A stretch of 64,000 bases of DNA, taken from contig JAAPAO010000056.1 of assembly GCA_013115145.1 (NCBI GenBank), positions 35,718 to 99,717 of the forward strand, read 5' to 3'. This document shows, one piece after another, positions 47,734 to 59,489 of the stretch. Numbering within the stretch: position 1 is the first letter of the stretch; each line of letters opens with the position of its first letter. The position numbers and the translations under genes were made by a program. The DNA is from Perkinsus chesapeaki. Taxonomy: Eukaryota > Perkinsozoa > Perkinsida > Perkinsidae. The notes beneath the pieces are model-generated. The model had not been told where the DNA came from. It saw nothing but the letters and a program-made list of their open reading frames with translations, and did no database searches.

Positions 47734-50700
47734 CTAAGCTTTGAAAAAAGCTATAAACTTCTGCCAGACATCGCTCGTAGCAATGCCTATTATGAGGCCA
47801 CTGCCTAGCAGTAAGAAGATGATCCCAGTGGGACCAAGAAAGTAGACAGCCAGACCGCCGCCTACCGCGAGGCACGAAACTGTTAACCTGAAGCAGATAA
47901 ACAATTGTGTGAGGTGCAGCAATTTTGAGAGAATGTATGAGAGACGCTACTCACACGCGAGACTAGATCTTAGAATATAATGGAAATCCTTCTACCATAA
48001 CATTTACCGCCACCACAGGTATAATAGGGGCGCGGTGCCTTTCAGGAAATCTTTTGTGTGACATGTGCACGTCGTGAGCTGCACGCATGCGCACATGACG
48101 ATCAAAGATCCTTCGTCAGATGCTCATATAATTCACCAACATTGTATGATTGCGGATCTTTTACAAGCGCCGCTTCGAACGAGAGTTGTGATTCGAAATA
48201 AATAAATGTGCCAGTAACTATTTTACATTCGGAGAGGATGAGATGCAGGTGAAGGGTCATCACCCCGATCACTGAAGATATATTCAACGAGAGCTCCCCA
48301 GTTGACTGCCGAAATACCGTGACCAACTTTTCACTCCAAGACTCAGGATTGTTGTATTGCCGCACCGTAGGACCCTCCAATCTGTACGAGGCAGAAAGCA
48401 AGAGCAATGACTCACATTGCTTCCTTGCTGCTCAGCAACTTCATCACCGCATCGAACCTCGATTTCCTCGGATCATCGAGACATTCACCAATGTGATCTC
48501 GCAAGGGGTGGAAGACCAGGTCTCCAAGGGACAAGTCGGTGAAAAGCTGAGGGACTCTGCCATCCAAATCTAAGCACGAAAATCTAGTGCCGGCACAGCT
48601 TCACCGATCCTACCCTTCAGCGCAGCGTATCTTTGCGTCTCATATTCCAGTACAATAGCATCACCTAAATAGCACCTAAATGCTTCTGGAAAAGCGACCG
48701 TTTCCTACCGTATTGTTCAGCGCACTGCTCTCCTCCCCACCCGAGCTGCACGTCTATGTCAACATCGGACGGGTCGAATTTCCTGAACGTAGCCTTCTGT
48801 TTTCTCAGGGACACCACCAAGTCGTCGGCCTCCGCCTTGGAAGTCTTGGGCCCAAGGAGAACGCAATATCTGAGAAAAAACGTGATAATCGTCGGAGGAA
48901 AAGTCGGAATACTTCTAGCGAAGTGCGCATATCACCATGCTGGAAAGCGCAGTGTTCTGCCCACTTCCCACCAAGATAAGCGAACAAGAAACCGAACGGA
49001 GGTGATTCCCAGCTCATTCGTTCAAATCTTACATTTTCATCGAGTCCGCCACACCCTTAGCTGGTCGACACAGCTCCTTAACATTAAGCTGGTTGATCTC
49101 CAACGGCACTTCTCTCATCATCTCCGATAGTGTTTCCTCGATCGTTCTAGTCTTCAAATGCCGCGTAGTAACCTCTTCCCCGCCGTCTGCAAAATGACAA
49201 TAAAACCCCCGACAACCTTTGCAGCTTACACAACAGTCTGGCAACAATATCATTCCTCCGCTGCAACTCGTGATCGCCATTGACCACCAGAAACCTCATT
49301 GCGTGAGAAAATTTATATCTGAGAAAGAAGAGAATGCCAATTGAGCCCAGAGGGGGTCCCTACATCATCGCCTTCAACAAAGGAGTGGTATGAGCTGCAC
49401 GCGTGCGCAATACCATCACCGGCCGATCTGAAAGAAGCAGTCCTAATTTTCAGCGCGGTGATTCGCGTACCGCTCGCCAGCGCCGCCTCCTCCGCGGCGT
49501 CTGCAGTTTCCAGCGTAGTATACATAACCGGTAACTCATCGAGTATCCACCTAAACTAATGAGATGACCGCGCGCTACGAAATTCATGAAGAGCGTACCT
49601 CTTCAATGTGACCGGATTGATATCTGCTATGGGCATCAAGCTCGGGGGTATCTCCGGATGCGCTGGCATGAAACGGAAAATCGTTGGAGTTGTTCGGGGT
49701 GTTATTGGCAACGACTTGAACAACTGAAATGTGATGATTAAGCCGTGATTCTCGTATTATTGTTGATAATTAAAGGCTTCTGTAAATTCTAAGAAAATGA
49801 TATTCAAACAAATCTTTTGAAACTATAAAAAATGAAGGGTGAAGTTAACGGAAGTATAACCTGGAACGAACGCGAACGCGGAGAGCGACGCCTCCGGGAA
49901 GCATCTTGTTCACAGAAATGTGCCCATAATGCTGGACAGGTCGAAAAGTTTATTCTGTATTTGAATTTCCAAGCCAAGTGCAGGAGAGCTCTTCTATGCA
50001 TGTCGGAATCAATCCATTCCAACAGAAGATGGTTCCTTGAGGGTTCAACAACTGGGAATTTGGGCCAAACTACCTCAAAAGATTCTCATGAAAAATATAA
50101 AATACACAAGATACCAATATACATTCCGTATTTCGAGGTTTCTCCTCAACACACGATTGCCTGGCACATTTCCACACGATGAAGGTCTCACCCCTCTATC
50201 AGTCTGGGAATTAATCCTTCCAAACTTGATAAAGCCCTTAAGGTCACTGGCAACTTCATCCCATGCTGGAGCGATATGGTGACAATACTTATCCAAGTCC
50301 GAATACACCTGACACATAAGAAGGAGTATCGTTCACTCAGAAAGTCTTGATAAAAAGTTGACCAGAGAATTATTGGTCCCCTTCAGAGGTTCAAATGCAA
50401 TGTCGAAGGCGTCGTTGGAACTATTAATTTGACAATCGAACAGAAAACCACGAAGCTGAATGAACTTCAAAGCCAGTAAATGACTTCAATTCAAGAACGT
50501 ATATAAAACGCCAATAAGTAAGCCTGGCCATCATAGCCTGCTCAATCGCTCACCTCAACAATCCATATATCCACTGAGTGATCCATGATACTATGATAGT
50601 TCTCAGTGGTAAGCCTTGTTGAGTAATCACTCGGTATTGAATCATATCCACCTATTCGTGCATCGCTCCGCCTACCCTCGTATTTTTCCACCTACCTCTA

Positions 50701-51427
50701 TTAGTGTCATAAACCTTCCTCTTGTTCTCATCACCCAAAGTCTCATATGCCTTCGCTACCGATTGGAAGTGTGCCAGGCAGCTGTCGCAGTCGGGGTTTT
50801 TATCTGGGTGCCATTTCATGGCAAGCTTCCTATAGGCGTTTCGGATTTCCCCGTGCTTAGCCTTAGGATCCACATTTAGCACCTGTGTACAAATGAGAGT
50901 TGGCGTCGAATAGAAAACCCTAGACTAGTTTAAGTACAAAGCTAATGGGCTTTGGCTCACAGCAAACAACAAAGTAGTATAATTTCACATCACTTCATTT
51001 CATATTTTTCATTCCTAAAATGAATCAGTATATCATACGATATTTCATTTACTGTATACCAGCATTACACGGTATAATAAGTTAATATGAACACTAGGAA
51101 AGCTGACACTATACAACCCCCGGCGGGAACTATAATAGCAGAGAGTAGACAGTGTTCCTACCTGATAGTAATCCTCTTCTTGATCACCTAGTGACCATCC
51201 ACCCATCTCCTGATATGCTTCTTCTCCCATCTTAAGAGCGATTAACAGGGCTATAATCTACAAATAAAACAACACACATTCTTCCACCGGCTGAACCTCC
51301 TCGGCCACTCAAGAATTTCCGCATTCCCGACTAACGAATCCAAACCGTTATTCCCCACGACCCTTGAGCTTTCTGTCGTCCACTGAAGGCAAGCCAGTAC
51401 CATTATAACAATTTTAAGACGAACCAT
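47734..51427 (-). CDS. ER J-domain / thioredoxin-like membrane protein
   Basis: Exons resolved: 51278-51427 (signal peptide, MVRLKIVIMVLACLQW), 51162-51230, 50696-50882, 50554-50651, 50192-50308; later exons are approximate to the stop at 47734. The J domain (DYYQVLNVDP...KWHPDKNP...AYETLGDENKRKVYD) keeps the HPD motif that activates Hsp70. It is followed by LTTENYHSIMDHSVDIWIVE and VYSDLDKYCHHIAPAWDE, a thioredoxin-like fold whose active site keeps one Cys. Downstream exons include YCVLLGPKTSKAEADDL, and the last encodes a membrane helix (LAVGGGLAVYFLGPTGIIF). The order resembles DNAJC16/DNAJC10-type proteins of the secretory pathway. Some 48-50 kb junctions are unresolved. Confidence 0.75.
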
Positions 51428-52163
51428 ATGTAAATTTCCTCGCGCGTGACACAAGATCCAACCACTCTAAACCATCACCCCCCTTCTCACCGGCAAAACA
51501 TATAGCAGCCATTTACAGTCCGACCAAGCGAACGCTTGCGGCTCACGGCGAGTCTCTGAACGTGACGGCACTACAATTACACCAACCATGTCCCTTACTT
51601 TTCTGCCGTTTGTCCGAACTCTCTCCCGCTGCTTCATCTCCAGAGCCCTCGGTGAGTAAATTGTCCTGACAACAAAATACTCATGGTCTACGAGTCATGG
51701 AAAAGTATCATTCGGAGGTGGGAGAGTTCCCTCAACTTGGAGCCCGGAGATATATTCGAACTTCTGTTGAAAAGCTGTTCCTAGTGCTAAATGAGACATC
51801 AGATGCATTTCTTGTGGGAACACTTGAATCAAGTGTTCTGAGTTTCCTTTATGACTAAAAATGGGCGTATAGGAGAGAATTATGATGACACAACTCAAGC
51901 TGAAGGGCTCGGTCTCAGCCCGTGTTTTAAACCTTTTAGAAACTGTACTTTGATGTCGTTGAGCAGCGAACAGGCCAACTGTACCAGCCATGCACGCGCG
52001 GCTGCTGTTGGACTTAAGTGAGGTCACCTCACAGTGTGTACACCAACTTAGTGTCACTAAGAATTCACTAGTGTATTAGTATCAGTGATTGACAATCACT
52101 TACAATGTAAGCGTTTCCCAGTTCTTTATAATCTCTCCGGTACTGCGGACAGCGCTTACGTAA
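51428..52163. other. Gene-poor interval
   Basis: The region upstream of the J-domain/thioredoxin-like gene. A minus-strand open frame (51695-52057) has no motif. No promoter element is recognisable. Confidence 0.45.
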
Positions 52164-52180
52164 GTACGCAAATTGCGTAC
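52164..52180. repeat. Perfect hairpin, 1-nt spacer
   Basis: GTACGCAA (52164-52171), spacer A, TTGCGTAC (52173-52180), directly upstream of a decayed J-domain copy. Confidence 0.8.
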
Positions 52181-52182
52181 AT

Positions 52183-52440
52183 TTGATATCTGATGTTCGA
52201 CGAAGGTTACTACCAAGCATTAAGTATATCCCGTCAGACTTCTCAGAAGGAAATAAGGCGGATATATCGCCGTGCCGTCTTTCCTTATCATCCCGGCCGA
52301 GTTTGCGCCGATTAGGGGGATCACGCTGACGCGTCCAACTACATTATTTGACTCTTGGCGTGTTGATTAACCTCTCTCAACCGAGCCAGAAGGCGATGAT
52401 TGGAAATAGGCCTACAACATTGAATGTTGCAGGCTTCACA
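52183..52440 (+). pseudogene. Decayed J-domain copy 1
   Basis: From ATG 52193 the frame reads a J-domain start (EGYYQALSISRQTSQKEIRR), then YHPGRVCAD and a stop at 52313-52315. The essential HPD is HPG, so it could not stimulate Hsp70. Sequence past the stop stays related to the two minus-strand copies at 59.0 and 59.6 kb (for example the NLSQPSQK stretch near 52370), with an internal deletion. It is in inverted orientation to them. Confidence 0.7.
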
Positions 52441-52519
52441 CTATCCGCCGAAACTGAGACGTTAATAATGTCCAAAAGACCCGTAGTACTTCATGAGTGT
52501 GGCATAAGTCCTAGCCGTG

Positions 52520-52542
52520 CCGAATCGGCACTGCCGATTCGG
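52520..52542. repeat. Perfect hairpin, 3-nt spacer
   Basis: CCGAATCGGC (52520-52529), spacer ACT, GCCGATTCGG (52533-52542). Confidence 0.8.
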
Positions 52543-52745
52543 ATCGACCTATTTAGAGCGTTTGACGCGCAGCCTCTTTAGCCTTGACGGACGACGCTCG
52601 ATACGCAGCAATAGCCCTCGCTACAGTTGGCGAGACGAGGCTCTAAACCCTATGATATAGCTTCAGATACCGGGAAAATCCTAAAGTACACCGTCTATGA
52701 CCCTTGCCTCATGGCCCTGAGCTACAAATTGCAACTAATCACTAT

Positions 52746-52799
52746 TTAGTGACTAGCATTCATGCATTGGCGTTAGTCACTAGCATTCATGCATTAGCG
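52746..52799. repeat. Two 27-bp direct tandem repeats
   Basis: 52746-52772 and 52773-52799 differ at only two positions; each contains the self-complementary core ATGCAT. No gene context. Most likely a simple tandem duplication. Confidence 0.85.
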
Positions 52800-53569
52800 C
52801 TCTCTTCGGATGATATTGAGATACAAGGTGAGCACGGCGCTACTCATTATGATCTTCATGCACCAATACCGGTCAATATATAGGAGAGTGTTTCGAGGGA
52901 ATCGTGCGAGCTGCCGCGAACGACCGGAGCCCAGACCTCCAAAGTCTCCAGGAAGCAAAGAGTGGTCCGAGACATGTACGTAGGTATTAGCGTGGACTTC
53001 TCGTTCTCGATGACGAAAACGATAATGCATATAGCTGCTAGATAGCACTCGAGCGGCTCGAGTCGAGCCATTCGTGAAAATCATGTTTTGGATGAGATAT
53101 ACGGACATCTGCTGAAGAAGCATGTTCTACGACGTAGAATCAAAGTAAGTGATTCCATAATAAAATTTCCATCAACCCATCACCATGATGCAACGGTTGC
53201 ATTGCAACCTCTGACATGCATGTTAGAGATTCAACTCTTTCTGATCGATTCGAGAGGCACACAACCTTGAAGACTTCAAGTGGAAGTCAATGGTCTTGTT
53301 CTTCATGTTATAGGTGATAACCCCGCCAAGACTAAGTATTGCACGTTCATTCGTTACTGGAATGCAAGGGTCCGAAGCTATTCACGAAGTTCTGAAACCC
53401 TCTTTACAGGAAGGATTAGCGTAGGTCGGTTGATCCTCAAGCATATCAGACGGGTGGTCCGTCATATGTGAAACTAATCTGAATTATCTTTCAAAACCGT
53501 AAACGATCACTCCAATAATTAGCCTCACACTGCATACCTTAGCTTCATTCAAGCTATTCTACAATAGCA
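52800..53569. other. Gene-poor interval
   Basis: Short overlapping frames on both strands with no motif. I see no supported gene. Confidence 0.45.
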
Positions 53570-53759
53570 CAGCTTTTTTATTACCTCCTCCTCCTCTCCA
53601 ATATCTTCCCGTCCATCCTTCTCTTCCTGTGCCCGTCTTGTTGATCCATGAAGTTTCTCTTTCTCTCTCTGGCGCAGCCTTCGCTGCTTACTCTTGCTCA
53701 GTTTCTTTGTCCCCTCGGCATCGGCTGCGGCTTCCTCGGGCGTATATCCTCTGAAATGT
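53570..53759 (-). CDS. Basic/acidic exon of an unidentified gene
   Basis: After an acceptor (catttcag) near 53754 the minus strand reads GYTPEEAAADAEGTKKLSKS, then KQRRLRQREKEK and an acidic Glu run before a stop near 53562. This Lys/Arg then Glu composition is typical of nuclear or RNA-associated proteins; GYTPEE at the start loosely recalls PYM-type proteins but the rest does not confirm it. It may be the last exon of the gene upstream. Confidence 0.4.
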
Positions 53760-54112
53760 AATAAACTTTTTAAGCGTACCCGTGAAATCTTCCCGCTATT
53801 ACAAAACTTTACACTAGGGCTTGATTGGAATGCATAGAGACCCAGCTGGATTTAAGATGTAAGTAGATTTCTCAAAAACTCCTGGGAGCGTCACATCTAG
53901 TTTTTTCTACAAGACGCGTCGTCGAGAACTACGAGATCCATAAATGCTGGGTTTGGGGTAAGAGTATTCAGATATCAGTCTAGGACCAAAGTGTCGACTA
54001 TAATTGGAGCCGGACGTTCGTAACAAAATTTTCAATTCAAACTTGAGATGCTTCCGGAATTTCACTGCAACCGAATTTTTGAAGATGTAAGCTGCCCCTA
54101 AATCTCCCTCTA

Positions 54113-55350
54113 CTACTTAGCATCTCTCGCATGTCCCTCCCCTTCTATATCTCCCTCTAATACTCCTTTATCCTCATCACTACTATCTTGCATATCGCCA
54201 GCGGCCTCAACCATGACGAAACTGGAGTCAGATTCCTCGGCTTCATCCGGCCTAGTATACATATTGCATCTGTCGGAAACTCTACTAGCTTTACCTATCC
54301 GACTTCTCCGTGGACATCGGCTCGCCATCAGCAGAAACGGAAGCCTAAAATTAAATCGTATTATCACCTTAGAAATATCAAAACCCTCTCAGTAGTTGCT
54401 CAATAATTCAAGAGTACTGACCCTGCCCCCGAATATACACCTATGAGTTCAAGAGATTCGGTGGCACTTTGACTGATTCGATTTCTTTTCAGAAAATGCC
54501 CGAAGTTTCAATTTATGTCATGTTTCAGAAAATCTCCAACAAAAATGCCTTTACTGAGCGCCCGTCAACGATTGTGTTGATCCATCCATGATTCATGGAC
54601 CGTGAAGCATCCATACTCATAGCGTTACCAAGCACGTGAACCTGATACACTCCACTTTACTACCTTCTTTCCCTTCTTATTCCTGCGACTATTGAACCTC
54701 CCACTAGGTGGAGGAACGATTCCGCTACATTCCTCGGGAAGGCCTAAAAGATATCCTTGCGCATCGGACGTCGAAGTCATAGCGAGAGCGCCATGCTCAG
54801 CTAGAAAAGTCTGCGATTCAGGATTAGCTCAATGCGCAATTGAAGCACGGATTCTATTGCTTGTATCCTACACGTTCTATCAGCGTTCTAATGATGAAAA
54901 CGAGGTTGTTCTGTATGAGCACTGCCATGACAATTCCTAATAGAGGAATTCCAAACTTTACTTCAACTCTGTCCTCAGAAATTCACATTTATTTTAGAAG
55001 TTTAAAGAAAAATAATACGTTAGTGAAGCATCTCAATATATCACATACAAGCCTATGAGACTCACGCAGTTCTAATTAGTTCACTAACTATTAGTAATTT
55101 ATAGTAACTTAGTAACTTGCTGTATCTTATAGTATAAGATATAGCACTCAATCCATCCCGAACAACAATTCAAGATATCACATAATTACACAAAAGATAC
55201 CACACAACCTTTCCTGTCCTCCCCCCCAGTACCTTCTCTAGATCCATCCGATTGTAACTGTGCCACCAGCTCACTAACATCAACTTCCTTTATATCATCC
55301 TCTTTCTTCTTGTTATTCGCCCCTCCTTTATTACGCGACTTCTTGGGCAT
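54113..55350 (-). CDS. Hypothetical nuclear-type protein, multi-exon
   Basis: First exon from ATG 55350 (MPKKSRNKGGANNKKKEDD) to a donor near 55204; a second exon (about 54667-54746) reads LPEECSGIVPPPSGRFNSRR in matching phase. The last exon encodes CNMYTRPDEAEESDSSFVMV and ends at the stop at 54113. Between them lies either a read-through frame or a 25-nt intron (54270-54294, gtaaag...gacag). The protein is small, Lys-rich then acidic. Parts of exons 2 and 3 recur as pseudogene sequence at 62.45-63.05 kb. Function unknown. Confidence 0.5.
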
Positions 55351-55686
55351 GAAAAAATAGACAAAGGCGCGAACTACCAATACTATACTATACGAGACCG
55401 CTAGCTAAAAGAACTGAAACTGTCCGATCTAGATTCACACGATTTTTTCACAAGGAGTCAATGGTCGAATAAGAATGACTCGCCCCCTCAACCATCTAGG
55501 AGCCAATTCACAACCGTATCATCCACACAGCCTTCCACTGCTTTTTTGAAAATAGGCATCTTTCCCCTAACCTCTCACCATCTCACCTACCTCCTACTAC
55601 CCTATCTCACCCTCCTAGTAATTCTAATGAACCAAACACATCCTCAATCAACACAGTAACACTTCCATTGACATCATTCATGCTGC

Positions 55687-55995
55687 CTATTCAAGCATGA
55701 CCTTCGGTGGCTCCAAGCTCAAACTCGAACCGCCCATTCTGCCCTGCTCTGTCACTTCCATAGAGACTCCAGGTGCGGCTGTTGTGCTCACTAGAGGTGC
55801 GCTCGAGACAATGTCCGTAGTCCAGAACTTATAGACTTTGCCATTGAAGGTGAGATCGCAGTTGGAATACGCCATTTTGTCTTCTGTGCCCAACATGGTG
55901 AAATTGGTACCATCGAAGTTATACAGGTGATAAACAGCCGGGGTCATCGCACGCTCTGCATCACTTTTGTAACTGATCATAGCAACCTGGGATGA
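55687..55995 (-). CDS. Unidentified exon with soluble beta-rich segment
   Basis: An exon following an acceptor (atcccag) near 55987 encodes about 100 residues, including AVYHLYNFDGTNFTMLGTED and LTFNGKVYKFWTTDIVSS, ending in PPKVMLE and a stop. Composition suggests a folded, beta-rich domain. Upstream exons were not resolved. No family recognised. Confidence 0.45.
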   Translation of the reverse strand, partial: SSQVAMISYKSDAERAMTPAVYHLYNFDGTNFTMLGTEDKMAYSNCDLTFNGKVYKFWTTDIVSSAPLVSTTAAPGVSMEVTEQGRMGGSSLSLEPPKVMLE

Positions 55996-56282
55996 ATCAC
56001 ATCTCGTGTTGGCTGGACGCGGTTACACGTCTATCATCTACAAAGACACCCGTGTCGAGCGGATGTTAGTACCAATTACTAAGCAACTAATAGTCCATTA
56101 GCTATAGCCGTGATTCTTACCAACAGAAAGTTTTTACCATCTGTACACTAATTTGCTACTTGCATCCACTGTCGACCCACTGAAAAGCTCAGCAGGAGGC
56201 TCAGGTTTTCACTCGTGAAAATGCGCTGTACCGGAAATCCCCATATCATTCATATTCCCGAAAACTGTCCTACTCCCAGCTA

Positions 56283-57838
56283 CTACAATTCAATCGCAGG
56301 TTTCTTAGCCGACACTTCCAAAATCTCCTTCATGTCACCGTATACGTACTTCCCAATAGCAGCAACTGAAAAAGAGAAATAGGAAGCTTCCCATTTCAGT
56401 TGTATCACGTCTCGTAGGACGGAGCTTCAGACGTCCGTCTAGCCCGACCAGCTCTCCACTCCCTCCAGCCTTAGTTAGCTTTACAACGTCTAAGCCTGAC
56501 GAAATAAAGAGATATTTGCTAATAGATACAACAGAAGCACCTAAGCATACCCTTTACTGGGTAAGACACGCGTACTTCCGATAAAAAGAACAGTACTGTA
56601 AGCAATAAACGCAAAAGTATTAAAAATGTACAATAAGATGGACTCAACGTGAATTTTACAAAATCATTTGTCCTACCAAAAATATCCTCAGCCTTCGACA
56701 GGTCCAACCCTCCACCCCCAGTAGCTTTATAAGGAACACTGCGCAGCTCCTGTATATGGCCGTCTTTCCGAAATACAGTTCTAATAAGAGGCTAATCAAA
56801 CAGCTATCCGACATCCTACATTCGATCGACTTCCTCCTTGCTGTAGTGGAACCAGAACCATACGGTAGCATTGTTACCCCAAGTGCCAGTATAGTCATTC
56901 TTAAAGGTAGCAGCTGACACAACAATCTTCAGCCACATCCACTTAACCTATTTACTGGCATCCTCGCTCTTTCTTGGAGGTGGTGGACACTTCCCTCGTT
57001 CCTCCTGTAAACCGCTGCTCAGTCGATGCACCTCTCTCTACACATCCAAACTAAATTCGCCCTATTACTCTATTCCCTACCTTCTCCTCAAATTCATTTC
57101 CATCAACTTCTATCAAACCAGTAGCAAGATCCCGCGTGGCAGTGATATCTGCGACGTTAACTATTGACAGTGCGCTCGCAGGCAGCATTACATTGTCCAG
57201 TTTTGGTGTTGATAAGGACGAACCTCTCTCCCTTGAAATCAGAACAGTAGAAAAACTCCGTAGAGTTCTTAGCAAATGCGTCATCAGCAGGGTCGTATTT
57301 TCCTCTAAGAGACAAGCCATACGCTTCCTCCTCCCCAACCTCGCTTTTTACACTGTCACAATTGGTGCGGATTTGTGGAACCTCCAAAGGGTATCTCCAT
57401 CTGGGCCAAGGAAGTCGCCACCCCGAATGACTGGATGGAAAGATTCACTATCAGCGCACTTAACCACCTAAGCTACCGTTTTGGGCGAAGCATACAAGAT
57501 TCAGAGCCTTCCCGTTGATACTGCCCGAACTTGTTTTCATGCCGATGTCGATCGTAGAATCTAGCACTAGCTAATAACAACGATCTCGACCAGTATATCG
57601 CTTACCTGGGAATATGTTAGGCAGCCTCAAACGCATCTTTTGGTCGGGATCATCATTCATGTACTCCACACTGTCCTTTTCGGTTACTTCTGTTTTGTCC
57701 TGGAAGCGACTGAAAATTGCGCGACTGTCAATCGCGTTTCTCAAAGGCACTCCTACACTCCAGCAATTGCGGCGTTCTCGTGATCCACGAAAACCCAAAA
57801 GGGCGTCCCGTCAGCAGTGACCGCAACAACGTCCGATC
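56283..57838 (-). CDS. Unknown multi-exon protein, parent of the 63-kb pseudogene
   Basis: Phase-consistent exons: about 57757-57838, 57606-57709, 57468-57566, 57352-57430, 57192-57304, 57081-57160, then three more to the stop at 56283. Introns are 31-50 nt; three use GTAGGA or GTAGGG donors. Landmarks: VTADGTPFWVFVDHENAAIA, IRGGDFLGPDGDTLWRFHKS, FYCSDFKGERFVLINTKTG, DITATRDLATGLIEVDGNEF, NDYTGTWGNNATVWFWFHY and KYVYGDMKEILEVSAKK. The aromatic and Gly/Asp-rich pattern suggests a beta-rich fold. The start is not resolved. A partial copy lies at 63.06-63.69 kb. I do not recognise the family. Confidence 0.65.
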
Positions 57839-58565
57839 TCGCAGCTGAATAGAGGCCTAGGGAGTGACTTGCGATCGTAGTGGGGGCCTACCAAGCCATG
57901 GGTTGACCGCACAATTGACGCTGCCGATGAGAAATTGTACTAGAAACGCTTGAGAGCGGTGCATTTATGAAAGTGTTAAGGAGGGGCCTGTGAAAACTTA
58001 ATGGTGAGATGGTTGTAACTCCGAGTTACTAACCCGGCGAAATCAATGGATTCCAAACAGCGCAGCAATTTAGCGCTCGCCCAATATTGCGCGCGGAAGT
58101 CGTGTTCGTTCGAACGGGAGTTTACAGTGTTCCGAGAAGTTTCACTAAAGTGTCAGCTTACGATGTAGCTTTTAGTGACGGTTCATACAAGGCATACGAG
58201 AGCAATGAACAAAAGTCTGACACCCTGATCTGTTTGGGTTTCTGATTATTTTGTACACCATTAGATAGCTCTCAACTCGAAACCCTGGATCGAGGATAAG
58301 TATCACCTTAAGGGTGACGACATGTCAAAATAATCTATCCAATACGTTCTATACACCCCGAATACACAACACCCCTTCGTTGTGAACAAATGTATGTCAT
58401 ATATACCACACGGAATACTTCATTGAAATGCACGTTTTAACGAGTATAAGGACTACAATATGAGCAGGCAGCCGCATGTAGATCGATCAAAGTGAATGTT
58501 GCGATACTAAATGCTGCATTACAAAGAGAATATCTAGGAAGCGTTAGGACTATATCTAAATATCC
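57839..58565. other. Gene-poor interval
   Basis: No open frame of interest and no recognisable element. Confidence 0.5.
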
Positions 58566-58808
58566 TCAGTCCAGACCACACACATCGTCCGAGTTTTCCT
58601 TCGTGGCGTGATGACGTGGTATGACCAGATGGAGAGCCTTCTCGCCGTCGTCGTTTTTCCAGTTGTTGTCGACATAGGTGGACTTCAGGCGAGGCCCGCG
58701 CGGAGGTGTAGTCGAATATCCACTTTCGTCAAATGAAGAATCATATTCCGATCCAGTAAAAGACGGGCGCTTGGATGATGATGACGCCGAGCTTGACGGT
58801 TTCGTCAA
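58566..58808 (-). CDS. Hypothetical Ser-rich exon
   Basis: An 80-residue frame with a Ser-rich start (PSSSASSSSKRPSFTGSEYD) and a charged C-terminus. It has no ATG at its start, so it is probably a 3' exon. A decayed J-domain copy lies just upstream on the same strand; whether they belong to one transcript is unclear. Confidence 0.35.
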   Translation of the reverse strand: MTKPSSSASSSSKRPSFTGSEYDSSFDESGYSTTPPRGPRLKSTYVDNNWKNDDGEKALHLVIPRHHATKENSDDVCGLD

Positions 58809-58845
58809 GCTTGCGACAAGGGGGGATTAAATTGAGTTAATCCGA

Positions 58846-59485
58846 TTAAGATGAAGCCACTCGACGTTCCTGAAAATATGAGCCTTCAAAACGGTTGAAC
58901 AACTCACTCTCTTTTTCTCGCAGTGATCGTCGAAGTCTTCGATATGAGGATAATGTAGTTGGACGCGTCAGCATGATCCTCCTAGTCGGCACAAACTCGG
59001 CCGGGATGATGAGGAAAGAGGGCACGGCAATATGCGGGCAATATGCCCGCCTTATTTCCTTTTGAGAAGCCTGACGGGATATACTTAAGGCTTGGTAGTA
59101 ATCTTCGTCGAACATCAGATATCAAAACTGCCTTAACTACAGCACCGCTGAGGTGGAGTCAGTTCAAGATCTCGAATGCCGCAGGTACACGGCCATAGTT
59201 TCCTCTATCGGTCGATGTTGCTGATGAATTACCCGCAGCCAAGCCACTTAGAAGCAAATCGCGACCAGCCAGGTTATCATTGCACCATTCTGATACAGTG
59301 GGAATGATGCCAGCACCAGCATAACCACAGACCGCCATTTTGTCATCACCCTCTCATAGATCTTTGACACTGGGGCCGTACTATTCCTGCACGCTCGTCC
59401 CGGAACTTGTGCCACTTGCGGACCTCAGCCTATTTCCAATCATCGTCTTCTGGCTCGGTTGGGAGAGGTTCATCAACACGCAACG
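58846..59485 (-). pseudogene. Decayed J-domain unit, copy 2
   Basis: Unit of about 535 bp (58950-59485) repeated in tandem at 59490-60015. From ATG 59115 the J-domain start is intact (EDYYQALSISRQASQKEIRR). An 11-bp insertion (tandem copy of GGGCAATATGC) then shifts the frame, and the other frame shows HHPGR instead of HPD. Upstream in the unit, a second coding relic reads MAVCGYAGAGIIPTVSEW and has its own stop codons. Confidence 0.75.
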
Positions 59486-59489
59486 TCGA

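Noticed and set aside
58846-59115. An intact 89-aa J protein
   Set aside because: The frame shifts after the first helix because of an 11-bp insertion, and the HPD motif is HPG in the other frame; treated as a pseudogene.
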